Assembly: GCA_050330975.1 (NCBI GenBank)
Contig: JBHJHK010000021.1
Location: 1-14,066 of the forward strand
Direction: 5' to 3'
DNA: 14,066 bases
Origin: JBHJHK01 sp050330975
Lineage (GTDB): Bacteria; Pseudomonadota; Gammaproteobacteria; Competibacterales; Competibacteraceae
In this document: positions 1-6,780 of the stretch, piece by piece
How the letters are laid out: each line of letters opens with the position of its first letter
Numbering within the stretch: the stretch's first letter is position 1
Made by a program: the position numbers and the translations under genes
The notes under the pieces: model-generated
What the model was told of the DNA's origin: nothing
The model's input: only the letters and a program-made list of their open reading frames with translations
The model's database searches: none

Positions 1-2525
1 TTGTCGCGGTTGGTGGTGGCCGCCGAGGGGGGCAAGAGCGAGGCGTTCTCGCCCCGCTCGGTCAGCCGACAAGCGGGCTCTCGCCCCACTATGCGCACGC
101 CCCGCTGCACCAGGGGCTGGAACACCGCCGCCGTGCGCCGGGCCTCTTCCCGGGCCCGCTCCACCAGGCCCGCCGCCAGAAACGTCCCCCCACAGCACAA
201 CGGCCTCCCCTTGGGGGGGGCGGGCACCGCGACGCGATACCCCCCCGCCGCCAGGACCCGCAGGGCCGCCCGGGGGTTCTCCGGCTCGAAGTAGGTGTTG
301 AAGGTGTCCACCCACAACGCCACTTCCCCCACCGGATCCCCAACCCGGGGCTCGGCGGCGGCCTCGGCGGCGCGAAAGCGATCTCGCCGCCAGCGGGGCA
401 ACGGGCGCTTGGCGCTGAATCCCAGCAGTTTTTCGCTGGCCCACGCCAGCCCCGGCCAGCCGTCCCGGGCGTTGGCCAGGGCCGGCACTTGGGAGGCCAG
501 GGGGGCATAGCGGGGCAGGTGGGCGATGAGGCGCTCTTTGAGGGGTGTGCCGTGGCGGCGGTGGTAGTGGTGGAGGAACTCCACCTTCATCTTGGCCATG
601 TCCACCCCCGTGGGACACTCCCGGCGACAGGCCTTGCAGCTGACGCACAGCGCCATGGTGTCGTACAGGGCCTTGGAGGTGAAGGCGTCGGGACCCAACT
701 GCCCCGACAGCGCCAGGCGCAGGGTGTTGGCCCGCCCCCGGACCAAGTGCTGTTCGTCCTTGGTGACCCGGTAGGAGGGGCACATCACCCCGACGTGGAA
801 CTTGCGACAGGCGCCGTTGTTGTTGCACATCTCCACCGCCCCCCCCAGCCCCGTGGGCCAGTCCGACCAGTCGAGGGCCGCAGGTGGGGGGTGGGTGCGA
901 TAGCCGGGCTTGTAGCGCAACAGCCGGCGGTCGTCCATGGCCGGTGGGTCGACGATGCGTCCGGGGTTGAACAGGTGGTGGGGATCAAACAGCCCCTTGA
1001 GGGTCTTAAAGGCCGCCACCACCCGGGGGCCGTACATGGCTTCGTGGAACTCCGAGCGGACGATGCCGTCGCCGTGTTCCCCGGAGTGGGAGCCCTTGTA
1101 CTCCCGCACCATGGCGAAGGCCTCCTCGGCGATGGCCCGCATCTTCGCCACATGGGCGGGATCCTTGAGGTTGAGGATGGGCCGCACGTGGAGGCAGCCC
1201 TCCGAGGCGTGGGCGTACCAGGTCCCCCGGGTGCCGTGGCGGTGGAACACATCGGTGAGGCGGGCGGTGTAGTCGGCCAAGTGTTCCAGGGGCACGGCGC
1301 AGTCCTCGATAAAGGACACCGGTTTGCCCTCGGACTTCATGGACATCATGATGTTGAGGCCGGCCTTTCTGACCTCCCACACCGCCCCCTGGAAGGCGGG
1401 GTCGACGGCGTCCACCACGGCGTGGGCCCCAAACCCCAGATCCCCCATGAGCTCGTGGAGGCGAGCCAGGTGTCGGCGCAAAACCGCCAGGTCGTCGCCG
1501 GCGAACTCCACCAGTAACAGCGCCTCGGGCTCGCCGCGCAAAAAGGCGTCCACCGTGGCGGCAAACTGGGGCATGTCCCGGGACAGCTCGATCATGGTCC
1601 GGTCCACCAGTTCCACCGCCGTGGGCCCCAGGGTCACCAGGTGCTGGGCCGAGGCCATGGCGGCGTGGAAGGTGGGAAAATGGCAGATGCCCAACACCCT
1701 GTGGGCCGGCAGGGGTTGGAGAGCCAATTGGATGCGGGTGAAGGCCGCCAAGGTGCCCTCGGACCCCACCAACAGATGGGCCATGTTATGACCGTCCCGG
1801 TGGATGGTCTCCAGGTTGTAGCCTCCCACCCGGCGGTTGAGGTCGGGAAAGGCGCGACGGATGGCCTCCCCCTCCGCCTCGGCCAACGCCCGCACCCCCC
1901 GCACCAACTCCAGGTAGCGGAGGGGACCCTGGAGGCGGCTCAAGTCCCCGGGCACCGGGCCAAAGGACCCGTGGGTGCCGTCGGCCAACACCGCGTCCAC
2001 GGCGTGGACGTTTCTGACGGTGTTGCCGTAGCGCAAGCTCCGGGAGCCACAGCTGTTGTTGGCGGTCATGCCCCCCAGGGTTGCCCGGCTCCCCGTGGAG
2101 ATGTCCACGGGGAACCACAACCCCGATCCCTTGAGCTGGCGGTTGAGGTGGTCTAGGACCAGCCCCGGCTGGACCGTGGCGGTGCGGGCGTCGGGGTCGA
2201 AGGTCAGCACCTGGTCGAGGTGCTTGCTGCAGTCGATGACCAAGGCCTCGTTCACCGTCTGGCCGCACTGGGAGGTGCCGCCGCCACGACACAAAATGGG
2301 CACCTTGGCGTCGGCGGCGATGGCCACGGCGGTGAGGAGATCTTCCTCGTGGCGTGGCACCACCACCCCCACGGGCTCCACTTGATAGATGGAAGCGTCG
2401 GTGCTGTAGCGGCCCCGGCTGGCCTTGTCGAACAGCACCTCCCCCTCCAGTTCGCGGACCAGGCGCCGGGCCAAGGGGCTCGCCTGTCCCAGCTGACGGG
2501 GGCTAGTGCGCTCCAAGCGCCACAT
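1..2525 (-). CDS. FAD-linked oxidase / Fe-S oxidoreductase (YdiJ-like GlcD-GlcF fusion), C-terminus off the window
   Basis: The reverse strand is open from an ATG at 2525 to the window edge (841 codons), so the end of the gene is missing. The N-terminal half is an FAD-binding type 4 (PCMH) oxidase: GGGTSQCGQTV near residue 81, GGMTANNSCGSRSLRYG near 151, GSEGTLA near 254 and EHGDGIVRSEF near 483. A ferredoxin-like part follows, with CNNNGACRK...VMCPSY near 567-584 and CVSCKACRRECP near 627-638, which can supply two 4Fe-4S clusters. A CCG-type domain begins with LWVDTFNTYFEP near 737 and contains CCGGTFL near 777. Family members of about 1000 residues (E. coli YdiJ) oxidise D-2-hydroxyacids such as D-2-hydroxyglutarate; separate GlcD and GlcF proteins oxidise glycolate. 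The substrate is not readable here. The gene starts 3 bp after the aminotransferase stop, so the two are probably translationally coupled and may share a pathway. Confidence 0.93.
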   Translation of the reverse strand, partial: MWRLERTSPRQLGQASPLARRLVRELEGEVLFDKASRGRYSTDASIYQVEPVGVVVPRHEEDLLTAVAIAADAKVPILCRGGGTSQCGQTVNEALVIDCSKHLDQVLTFDPDARTATVQPGLVLDHLNRQLKGSGLWFPVDISTGSRATLGGMTANNSCGSRSLRYGNTVRNVHAVDAVLADGTHGSFGPVPGDLSRLQGPLRYLELVRGVRALAEAEGEAIRRAFPDLNRRVGGYNLETIHRDGHNMAHLLVGSEGTLAAFTRIQLALQPLPAHRVLGICHFPTFHAAMASAQHLVTLGPTAVELVDRTMIELSRDMPQFAATVDAFLRGEPEALLLVEFAGDDLAVLRRHLARLHELMGDLGFGAHAVVDAVDPAFQGAVWEVRKAGLNIMMSMKSEGKPVSFIEDCAVPLEHLADYTARLTDVFHRHGTRGTWYAHASEGCLHVRPILNLKDPAHVAKMRAIAEEAFAMVREYKGSHSGEHGDGIVRSEFHEAMYGPRVVAAFKTLKGLFDPHHLFNPGRIVDPPAMDDRRLLRYKPGYRTHPPPAALDWSDWPTGLGGAVEMCNNNGACRKFHVGVMCPSYRVTKDEQHLVRGRANTLRLALSGQLGPDAFTSKALYDTMALCVSCKACRRECPTGVDMAKMKVEFLHHYHRRHGTPLKERLIAHLPRYAPLASQVPALANARDGWPGLAWASEKLLGFSAKRPLPRWRRDRFRAAEAAAEPRVGDPVGEVALWVDTFNTYFEPENPRAALRVLAAGGYRVAVPAPPKGRPLCCGGTFLAAGLVERAREEARRTAAVFQPLVQRGVRIVGREPACRLTERGENASLLPPSAATTNRD

Positions 2526-2528
2526 GGC

Positions 2529-3698
2529 CTAGGCCCCCTCGGTGAGGTAGTCCAGGGCGGCCACCACCCCACCCCGGCGGATGGGCACCTGGGACAGCAC
2601 CAGCCCCATCTCCACCCCGCTCAAGGTGCCGGCCAGCATGAGATCGTTGAAATCCCCCAGGTGGCCGATGCGAAATACCTTGCCCTTGAGTTTGCCAAGG
2701 CCGGTGCCCAACGACATATCAAAGCGCTCCAGGATGGTGGCCCGCACTCCGTCGGCGTCGATACCCTCGGGGACCAGCACCGCCGTGAGGGAGCTGCTGT
2801 ACTCGTCGGGGCGCTGGCACAACACCTCCAGGCCCCAGGCCTGGACCGCCCGGCGGGTGGCCTCGGCAAAGCGGTCATGGCGGGCGAAGACGTTGGCCAA
2901 GCCCTCCTCCAGCAGCATGGCGATGGCTTCCTTGAGGCCATAGAGGAGATTGGTGGCCGGGGTGTAGGGAAAAAATCCCTGGGCGTTGGTCTTTAACATG
3001 GGCTCCCAGTCCCAATAGGAGCGGGCCAGGCCGGCGGATGTTGCACACTGGAGGGCCTTGGGGCTCAAGGCGTTAAAGCTCAACCCCGGGGGCAGCATCA
3101 ACCCCTTTTGGGAACCGGCGACGGCGACGTCTACCCCCCATTCGTCGTGGCGATAGTCCATGGAAGCCAAGGAAGAGATGGTGTCCACCAACAACAATGC
3201 CGGGTGGTGAACCCGATCCAAGGCGGCGCGGATGGCGGCAATGCGGCTGGTGACCCCGGTGGAGGTCTCGTTGTGAACCACCGCCACGGCCTTGATCTCG
3301 TGGTCGCGGTCCTCGGCCAAACGAGCCTCGATGGCCTCGGGGTCGGCACCGATGCGCCAATCACCGGGGATGAGCTCTGCCGCCAGTCCCAAGCGGGTGG
3401 CCATTTCATACCACAAACTGGCAAAGTGACCAGTCTCGTACATCAACACCCTATCCCCGGGGGACAAGGTGTTCACCAAAGCCGCTTCCCAGGCACCCGT
3501 ACCCGAGGCGGGGTAGATCGCCACGGGATGCTGGGTTTGGAACACCGCCTTGAGACCGGCCAACACCTCCTGACCCAACCGGGCAAAGTCGGGGCCCCGA
3601 TGGGCGATGGTGGGATAATCCATGGCCCGTAGCACCCGATCGGGGACGTTGGTGGGGCCGGGGATCTGGAGGAAGTGGCGGCCACTGGGGTGCGACAT
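2529..3698 (-). CDS. Serine/alanine-glyoxylate aminotransferase, PLP class V
   Basis: This 389-residue protein is full length for the class V aminotransferases that transfer an amino group from serine or alanine to glyoxylate, giving glycine plus hydroxypyruvate or pyruvate. Visible features are the N-terminal PGPTNVPDRVL, the cofactor phosphate-binding SGTG near residues 65-68, VDTISSLASM with the PLP-contacting Asp172, the Schiff-base Lys198 in AGSQKGLMLPPGL, and Arg343 in FRIGHLGD, which in this family binds the substrate carboxylate. The ATG at 3698 has GGAG 9 nt upstream. It is the first gene of a two-gene operon with the FAD/Fe-S oxidase, so the pair could turn a 2-hydroxyacid into an amino acid via its oxo-acid. 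Photorespiratory-type glycolate salvage and a serine-cycle role are both possible. The exact amino donor is inferred from family resemblance. Confidence 0.95.
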   Translation of the reverse strand: MSHPSGRHFLQIPGPTNVPDRVLRAMDYPTIAHRGPDFARLGQEVLAGLKAVFQTQHPVAIYPASGTGAWEAALVNTLSPGDRVLMYETGHFASLWYEMATRLGLAAELIPGDWRIGADPEAIEARLAEDRDHEIKAVAVVHNETSTGVTSRIAAIRAALDRVHHPALLLVDTISSLASMDYRHDEWGVDVAVAGSQKGLMLPPGLSFNALSPKALQCATSAGLARSYWDWEPMLKTNAQGFFPYTPATNLLYGLKEAIAMLLEEGLANVFARHDRFAEATRRAVQAWGLEVLCQRPDEYSSSLTAVLVPEGIDADGVRATILERFDMSLGTGLGKLKGKVFRIGHLGDFNDLMLAGTLSGVEMGLVLSQVPIRRGGVVAALDYLTEGA

Positions 3699-3707
3699 GG
3701 ATGGGAT

Positions 3708-3711
3708 CTCC
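3708..3711 (-). promoter_or_regulatory. Ribosome binding site of the aminotransferase
   Basis: GGAG on the reverse strand lies 9 nt upstream of the ATG at 3698. It supports that start, which also matches the usual N-terminus of the family. Confidence 0.7.
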
Positions 3712-3714
3712 GGG

Positions 3715-3800
3715 ATACCTTGGGATGACCTCAGAAAATAACAGCCCAGGGTCAGATGACCAATAACTCTTTATATCCAATAGCCATAAGCTTGTCCGCT
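3715..3800 (-). promoter_or_regulatory. AT-rich promoter/operator region of the glyoxylate operon
   Basis: This stretch upstream of the aminotransferase is strikingly AT-rich against its surroundings. It holds a 12-bp inverted repeat, GGTCA-GA-TGACC (3750-3761). It also holds a direct repeat of CCAATA at 3760-3765 and 3777-3782, which are 17 bp apart. On the reverse strand TATAAAG and several TTGG-containing hexamers are present, but no sigma-70 pair with good spacing stands out. The location and composition suggest the promoter with a regulator site. I cannot assign the regulator; the LysR stub just upstream is a natural former candidate. Confidence 0.4.
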
Positions 3801-3859
3801 GGCTCCAGTCTACCGAGCCCCTCGGTCGGCGGCGGTCAATGACGGGATCGACGATGGGT

Positions 3860-4109
3860 CGCCCCACCACCTCGCCCCGGGCGGCCTCGTCGGCGCCCGA
3901 TCCCCGGGGGGCGATGGTGACCCCCGACCCCGCCCACGGGATGCGGGCTGGGGATTCCAGCCCCCCGGCGCAATAGCTTGACCCAGTTCCCACTCGAGGT
4001 TGGCCACGTGCTGGCTGAGGACTGGTTGGGCCACACATAGCTTCTGGGTGGCGCGGGTAAAACTGCCCACTTCGGCGATGGTGACGAAGTGGTTTGGCTG
4101 AGGCAAATC
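3860..4109 (-). pseudogene. Remnant of a LysR-type transcriptional regulator (HTH only, two frameshifts)
   Basis: Three successive reverse-strand frames carry consecutive pieces of a LysR N-terminus. From 4109 to 3981 the frame reads DLPQPNHFVTIAEVGSFTRA and, further on, QKLCVAQPVLSQHVANLE, the characteristic winged HTH. From 3982 to about 3935 a second frame reads VKLLRRGAGIPS, matching the usual L(F)xRRG stretch. From there to about 3865 a third frame reads AGSGVTIAPRGSGADEAARG, matching the usual AGxxxxxxA...ADEAAR linker helix. Nothing resembling the roughly 200-residue effector domain follows before the next promoter. No good start codon is present: the homology begins directly after the TGA of the DUF1499 gene, and only a TTG at 4106 could initiate. 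This is a decayed, truncated gene on the same strand as the operon it precedes. Confidence 0.82.
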
Positions 4110-4625
4110 TCAAGCCCACGTCCGCTCCCAGGGCCCAGGTAAGTGAATTCTCGCCTGGCGGGACAAGGCCTCGTGGAGATCGATGATATGGCGGGTGTTG
4201 GCTCCAAAGTCCCCCAGACCCACCCGCGATGTGGCACGCACGTGGAGTTCGGTGCCTTGGTCCCCCACCACCAGGTGGATCTCCACGTCGTCCTTGAAAC
4301 GCAAAAAGGGCGTCTGGGCCACGGCCCGCAGGGTGTGGGGGAAGTCCTCTTCGACGACATCCCAACCGAGGACGGCGACGGCGTGGGCCACCCGGGGGGC
4401 CAGGGCTGCCGGTACCAGGGGGTAGCTGCGGAGCTCTAGCTCGCAAAAGGGATGGTTGCGGCGGGTCTCGGCGGTGTTTTGGGTGAGGTAGGCCCAAAGC
4501 CGCCGCCACAGTCCCGGCCGGGCGTAGAGGGGCGGGTTGTTGAGCACCAACGCCCCCACGGCCAACGAGCCTAGACCGGCGATGAAAAACAACAGGGTGT
4601 TGTGGAGGATCAACCAGTGGGACAT
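4110..4625 (-). CDS. DUF1499 family protein with one N-terminal membrane segment
   Basis: This 171-residue protein starts at an ATG at 4625 with a GGGG stretch a few bases upstream. A hydrophobic segment at residues 5-27 should anchor it in the inner membrane or act as an uncleaved signal. The rest resembles DUF1499: CELELRSYPL near 61, GWDVVEEDF near 88, TPFLRFKDDVEIHL near 105, and TSRVGLGDFGANTRHI near 132, which corresponds to the conserved serine/arginine-rich end of the family. No biochemical role is established for DUF1499 to my knowledge. The gene lies 54 bp after rsmE on the same strand and is probably cotranscribed with proQ-like and rsmE. Its TGA abuts the LysR remnant with no gap, which suggests that a deletion joint lies here. 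Confidence 0.85.
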   Translation of the reverse strand: MSHWLILHNTLLFFIAGLGSLAVGALVLNNPPLYARPGLWRRLWAYLTQNTAETRRNHPFCELELRSYPLVPAALAPRVAHAVAVLGWDVVEEDFPHTLRAVAQTPFLRFKDDVEIHLVVGDQGTELHVRATSRVGLGDFGANTRHIIDLHEALSRQARIHLPGPWERTWA

Positions 4626-4679
4626 GGTCCATACCCCAGGGCAGCTTGGGCGGAAACGGCGGCGTATTGCCGGTGCAAA

Positions 4680-5429
4680 TCAGGGTTCGCCAACGGTTCC
4701 CAAGTCCCCCCATAGCAGTTGCAGGAGGGCTAGGGCCACGACGCCGGCGGTTTCGGTGCGCAGGATGCGAGGTCCCAGGCGTGCGCCGACGAACCCCGCG
4801 GCCTTGGCTAGCTCGACTTCGGCGGCAGACAATCCCCCCTCGGGCCCCACCAGCAAAACCACGGGGTCCGCGGCCCGGGGCGCGCAGTCTAAACCTCCGG
4901 GCGCCCCGGGATCGAGGAGCAGTTTACAGGTCTTGGGATCCAGGGTGGAGAGCCAATCCCCCAAGTCCCGGGGCAACGCCAACGCCGGCAAGCGCGCCCG
5001 GCCACACTGTTCGCAGGCCGCCACCACTACCCCCCACCAGTGTTGATGCTTGCGCCGACAACGTTCGGCGTCCAGTTTGACGGCGGCGTGTTGGGTCCAC
5101 AGGGGGCAGATGGCGTCGACCCCCAGTTCCACGGCCTTTTGGAGGCTGTAATCCATGCGTTCTCCCTTGGCGACCCCCTGGGCCAGGGTGATGGCGAGGG
5201 GGGACTCCGTGGCCCGGGGTTGGCGATGGGTGATTTCCACAGCGGCTTCCCGCCGGGAGGCCCTCACCACCACCGCCCCGTAGTCGGCGCCATCGCCGTT
5301 GAACAGCACCAAAGGCGCACCGGGTTTGAGGCGCAGCACCCGCATGGCGTGGTTGAAGACAGCCGCCGGCAGCGCCAGGTGAGCTCCCACGGCCAGGGGA
5401 GCGTCCAGGTAAAAGCGCGGCGCTCCCAC
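4680..5429 (-). CDS. rsmE: 16S rRNA (uracil-1498-N3)-methyltransferase
   Basis: RsmE is the SPOUT-class enzyme that methylates N3 of U1498 in 16S rRNA of the 30S subunit, using S-adenosylmethionine. The 249-residue length is typical. Family motifs are present in order: PRFYLD at residues 4-9, an N-terminal PUA-like domain with HAMRVLRLKPG at 27-37, KGERMDYSLQKAVELGV at 88-104, LLVGPEGGLSAAEVE at 192-206, and LGPRILRTETA at 218-228, the trefoil-knot cofactor site. The start is a GTG at 5429, 3 bp after the stop of the ProQ-like gene, and the usual family N-terminus begins at once, so I accept it. No strong Shine-Dalgarno is seen, and translation is probably coupled to the upstream gene. Confidence 0.96.
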   Translation of the reverse strand: MGAPRFYLDAPLAVGAHLALPAAVFNHAMRVLRLKPGAPLVLFNGDGADYGAVVVRASRREAAVEITHRQPRATESPLAITLAQGVAKGERMDYSLQKAVELGVDAICPLWTQHAAVKLDAERCRRKHQHWWGVVVAACEQCGRARLPALALPRDLGDWLSTLDPKTCKLLLDPGAPGGLDCAPRAADPVVLLVGPEGGLSAAEVELAKAAGFVGARLGPRILRTETAGVVALALLQLLWGDLGTVGEP

Positions 5430-5432
5430 CGC

Positions 5433-6683
5433 CTAGCGCATGGCCTTGCGGGTGAGTTTGGCCTGGAGTTCGGCGAGGATGGAATCGTCGAGTTGGCCCA
5501 GGGGTCTGGCCGGGCGGTTGGCGGCTTCGGCGTCAAAGGCCTTGGCCGCCGCGGCGGCTTCGTCCTGTTGGGGGGGTGTATTGGCCGTTCCACGGCCCTC
5601 GGGGCCCCGACGGCCATCGCCCCGACGGCCATCGCCCCGACGGGGTGGACGCTCACCCCGGGGATGCTCGCCCCGGGGGCGCTGGGCACGGGGAGACACT
5701 TGCTGCAGGGGGGGGTTGTTGCCTTCAGCAGCCGTTTTTTCCCCCCCCTCGCCGGGGGGCGTCGCCGCCACGGTCTCACCGCTGCCCTCGGCAGCGGGGG
5801 CAGCGGAGCGCGGGGGGCGCCGCCGGCGGGGTTTTGCCGGACGGGGACGGGGGGCACTGGCGTCCGGGGCCGTCCCTGCCGCCGCCTCAGACCCAGCGGC
5901 TTCACCCCCTCCACCGACCTCGCCCTCGACGGGTTTTTCCCCGGGAGCCGCCGCCTCGGCCCGTTGCCGGCGGCGGGCCTTGAGTTGGACGATTTGGGTC
6001 TGGGCCATCTGGCGATTGTCGTCGCTGACCTCACCGGCCCGCTCACCCTGGAGATCGACACGCACCGGCTCCTTGGTGAGGGCCACCTGGTAGCGCATCA
6101 TCCCGGTGTAGTGGCTCAAGAAAATCTTCAACGCTGCCGCCGGATAGCCCCAGTCCCTGACGGTGGGCATGAGGTCCTTGTGAATACCCAACTTCAGGGG
6201 TTTGACCCGCCGGGCGCTGAGGGGAAAGATGGCGTTGGGGTAGGTCTGTTCCAGGCGAGTCGCCAGCTGGCGGGCCAGGGCCCGCGGTGAAGGCGCGGGG
6301 GGTTGGACCGCACCTCCCAGGGCCAAGCTCTCTCCCGCCAAGGACACACCCAATCCCCCCGGGAAATCATCGCCGGCGTCAGTGGCCGGAGGGGATTCGG
6401 CCCTTGGCTCAGGCGCTGGCTCGGCCGCTAGTGCAGGCGCTGGCTCGGCCGCTAGTGCAGGCGCTGGCTCGGCCGCTAGCGCAGGCGCTGGCTCGGCCGC
6501 TAGTGCAGGCGCTGGCTCGGCCGCTAGTGCAGGCGCTGGCTCGGCCGCTAGTGCAGGCGCTGGCTCAGCCGCTGGCTCGGCCCCAGCGGCGACGGCGGAG
6601 TCGACCCCGGGGTCGACGGCGGGCGCCGATCCTTCGGTCCCGGAAGCGGCGTCGACCGCGGAGGGGGCGGCATCGTCAGTCAT
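5433..6683 (-). CDS. ProQ/FinO-domain RNA-binding protein with repeat-rich N-terminal extension
   Basis: The protein has 416 residues. A ProQ/FinO domain lies at about residues 135-240, with YPNAIFPL, RRVKPLKLGIHKDLM, WGYPAAALKIFLSHYTG and MMRYQVALTKEPVRVDLQG. Such domains bind structured RNA 3' ends and act as chaperones for small RNAs. Before the domain is a low-complexity Ala/Pro/Glu region made largely of an eight-residue repeat (AEPAPALA), encoded by a 24-bp tandem repeat. After it comes a basic, disordered tail with PRRRRPPR and an RGE/RRGDG-rich stretch, then a short predicted helix LDDSILAELQAKLTRKAMR at the C-terminus. I prefer the ATG at 6683 because GGAG lies 9 nt upstream; an in-frame ATG at 6698 would add five residues and lacks a site. 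E. coli ProQ is about 230 residues, so this one is greatly extended. Confidence 0.92.
   Translation of the reverse strand: MTDDAAPSAVDAASGTEGSAPAVDPGVDSAVAAGAEPAAEPAPALAAEPAPALAAEPAPALAAEPAPALAAEPAPALAAEPAPALAAEPAPEPRAESPPATDAGDDFPGGLGVSLAGESLALGGAVQPPAPSPRALARQLATRLEQTYPNAIFPLSARRVKPLKLGIHKDLMPTVRDWGYPAAALKIFLSHYTGMMRYQVALTKEPVRVDLQGERAGEVSDDNRQMAQTQIVQLKARRRQRAEAAAPGEKPVEGEVGGGGEAAGSEAAAGTAPDASAPRPRPAKPRRRRPPRSAAPAAEGSGETVAATPPGEGGEKTAAEGNNPPLQQVSPRAQRPRGEHPRGERPPRRGDGRRGDGRRGPEGRGTANTPPQQDEAAAAAKAFDAEAANRPARPLGQLDDSILAELQAKLTRKAMR
5605..5643. repeat. 15-bp tandem repeat in the RG-rich tail of the ProQ-like gene
   Basis: The unit CCCCGACGGCCATCG occurs at 5605-5619 and 5620-5634, followed by a partial third copy. 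On the coding strand it encodes repeated RRGDG. It sits inside an arginine/glycine-rich segment that likely adds non-specific RNA contacts. Confidence 0.85.
6410..6577. repeat. 24-bp tandem repeat, six copies plus a degenerate seventh, in the ProQ-like gene
   Basis: Units begin at 6410, 6434, 6458, 6482, 6506 and 6530 and are nearly identical on the plus strand (GCTGGCTCGGCCGCTAGTG core). One copy differs by a single base (CTAGCG for CTAGTG). A degenerate seventh unit spans 6554-6577. The length keeps the frame, so copy-number change would lengthen or shorten the AEPAPALA linker by eight residues without disrupting the downstream RNA-binding domain. The near identity at DNA level points to recent expansion. 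Confidence 0.97.
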
Positions 6684-6692
6684 TAATACACA

Positions 6693-6696
6693 CTCC
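6693..6696 (-). promoter_or_regulatory. Ribosome binding site deciding the ProQ-like start
   Basis: GGAG on the reverse strand is 9 nt upstream of the ATG at 6683. It overlaps the alternative in-frame ATG at 6698, which has no comparable site, so the downstream start is favoured. Confidence 0.6.
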
Positions 6697-6780
6697 ATGG
6701 ACGCCCAAAGGGCTTTGCCAAAACAAGTCTAATGAATGGATACGGTTGTGGCGCCGTACTGCGCCTTTGCAGGGGCGAGA

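Noticed and set aside
489..1517. Long plus-strand open frame (342 codons) opposite the FAD/Fe-S oxidase
   Set aside because: It lies antisense to an unmistakable oxidase frame, is Gly/Val/His-rich in the manner of a GC-biased shadow, and shows no family motif.
3451..4713. 420-codon minus-strand frame spanning the aminotransferase, LysR stub and DUF1499 gene
   Set aside because: It overlaps confirmed genes in another frame. Its only meaningful part is the short LysR continuation already placed in the pseudogene.
5040..6290. Long plus-strand open frame (416 codons) opposite rsmE and the ProQ-like gene
   Set aside because: It crosses two confirmed minus-strand genes, and its composition follows their complementary codons, including the repeats. 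No domain is recognisable.
6410..6577. Possible CRISPR array from the regular 24-bp repeats
   Set aside because: The units are contiguous, with no unique spacers, and encode a protein linker in frame.
6382..6732. Plus-strand frame with a Gly/Ser/Ala octapeptide repeat opposite the ProQ-like gene
   Set aside because: The repeat is a consequence of the 24-bp tandem repeat, whose length is a multiple of three and so stays open on both strands. No start signal or homology supports it.
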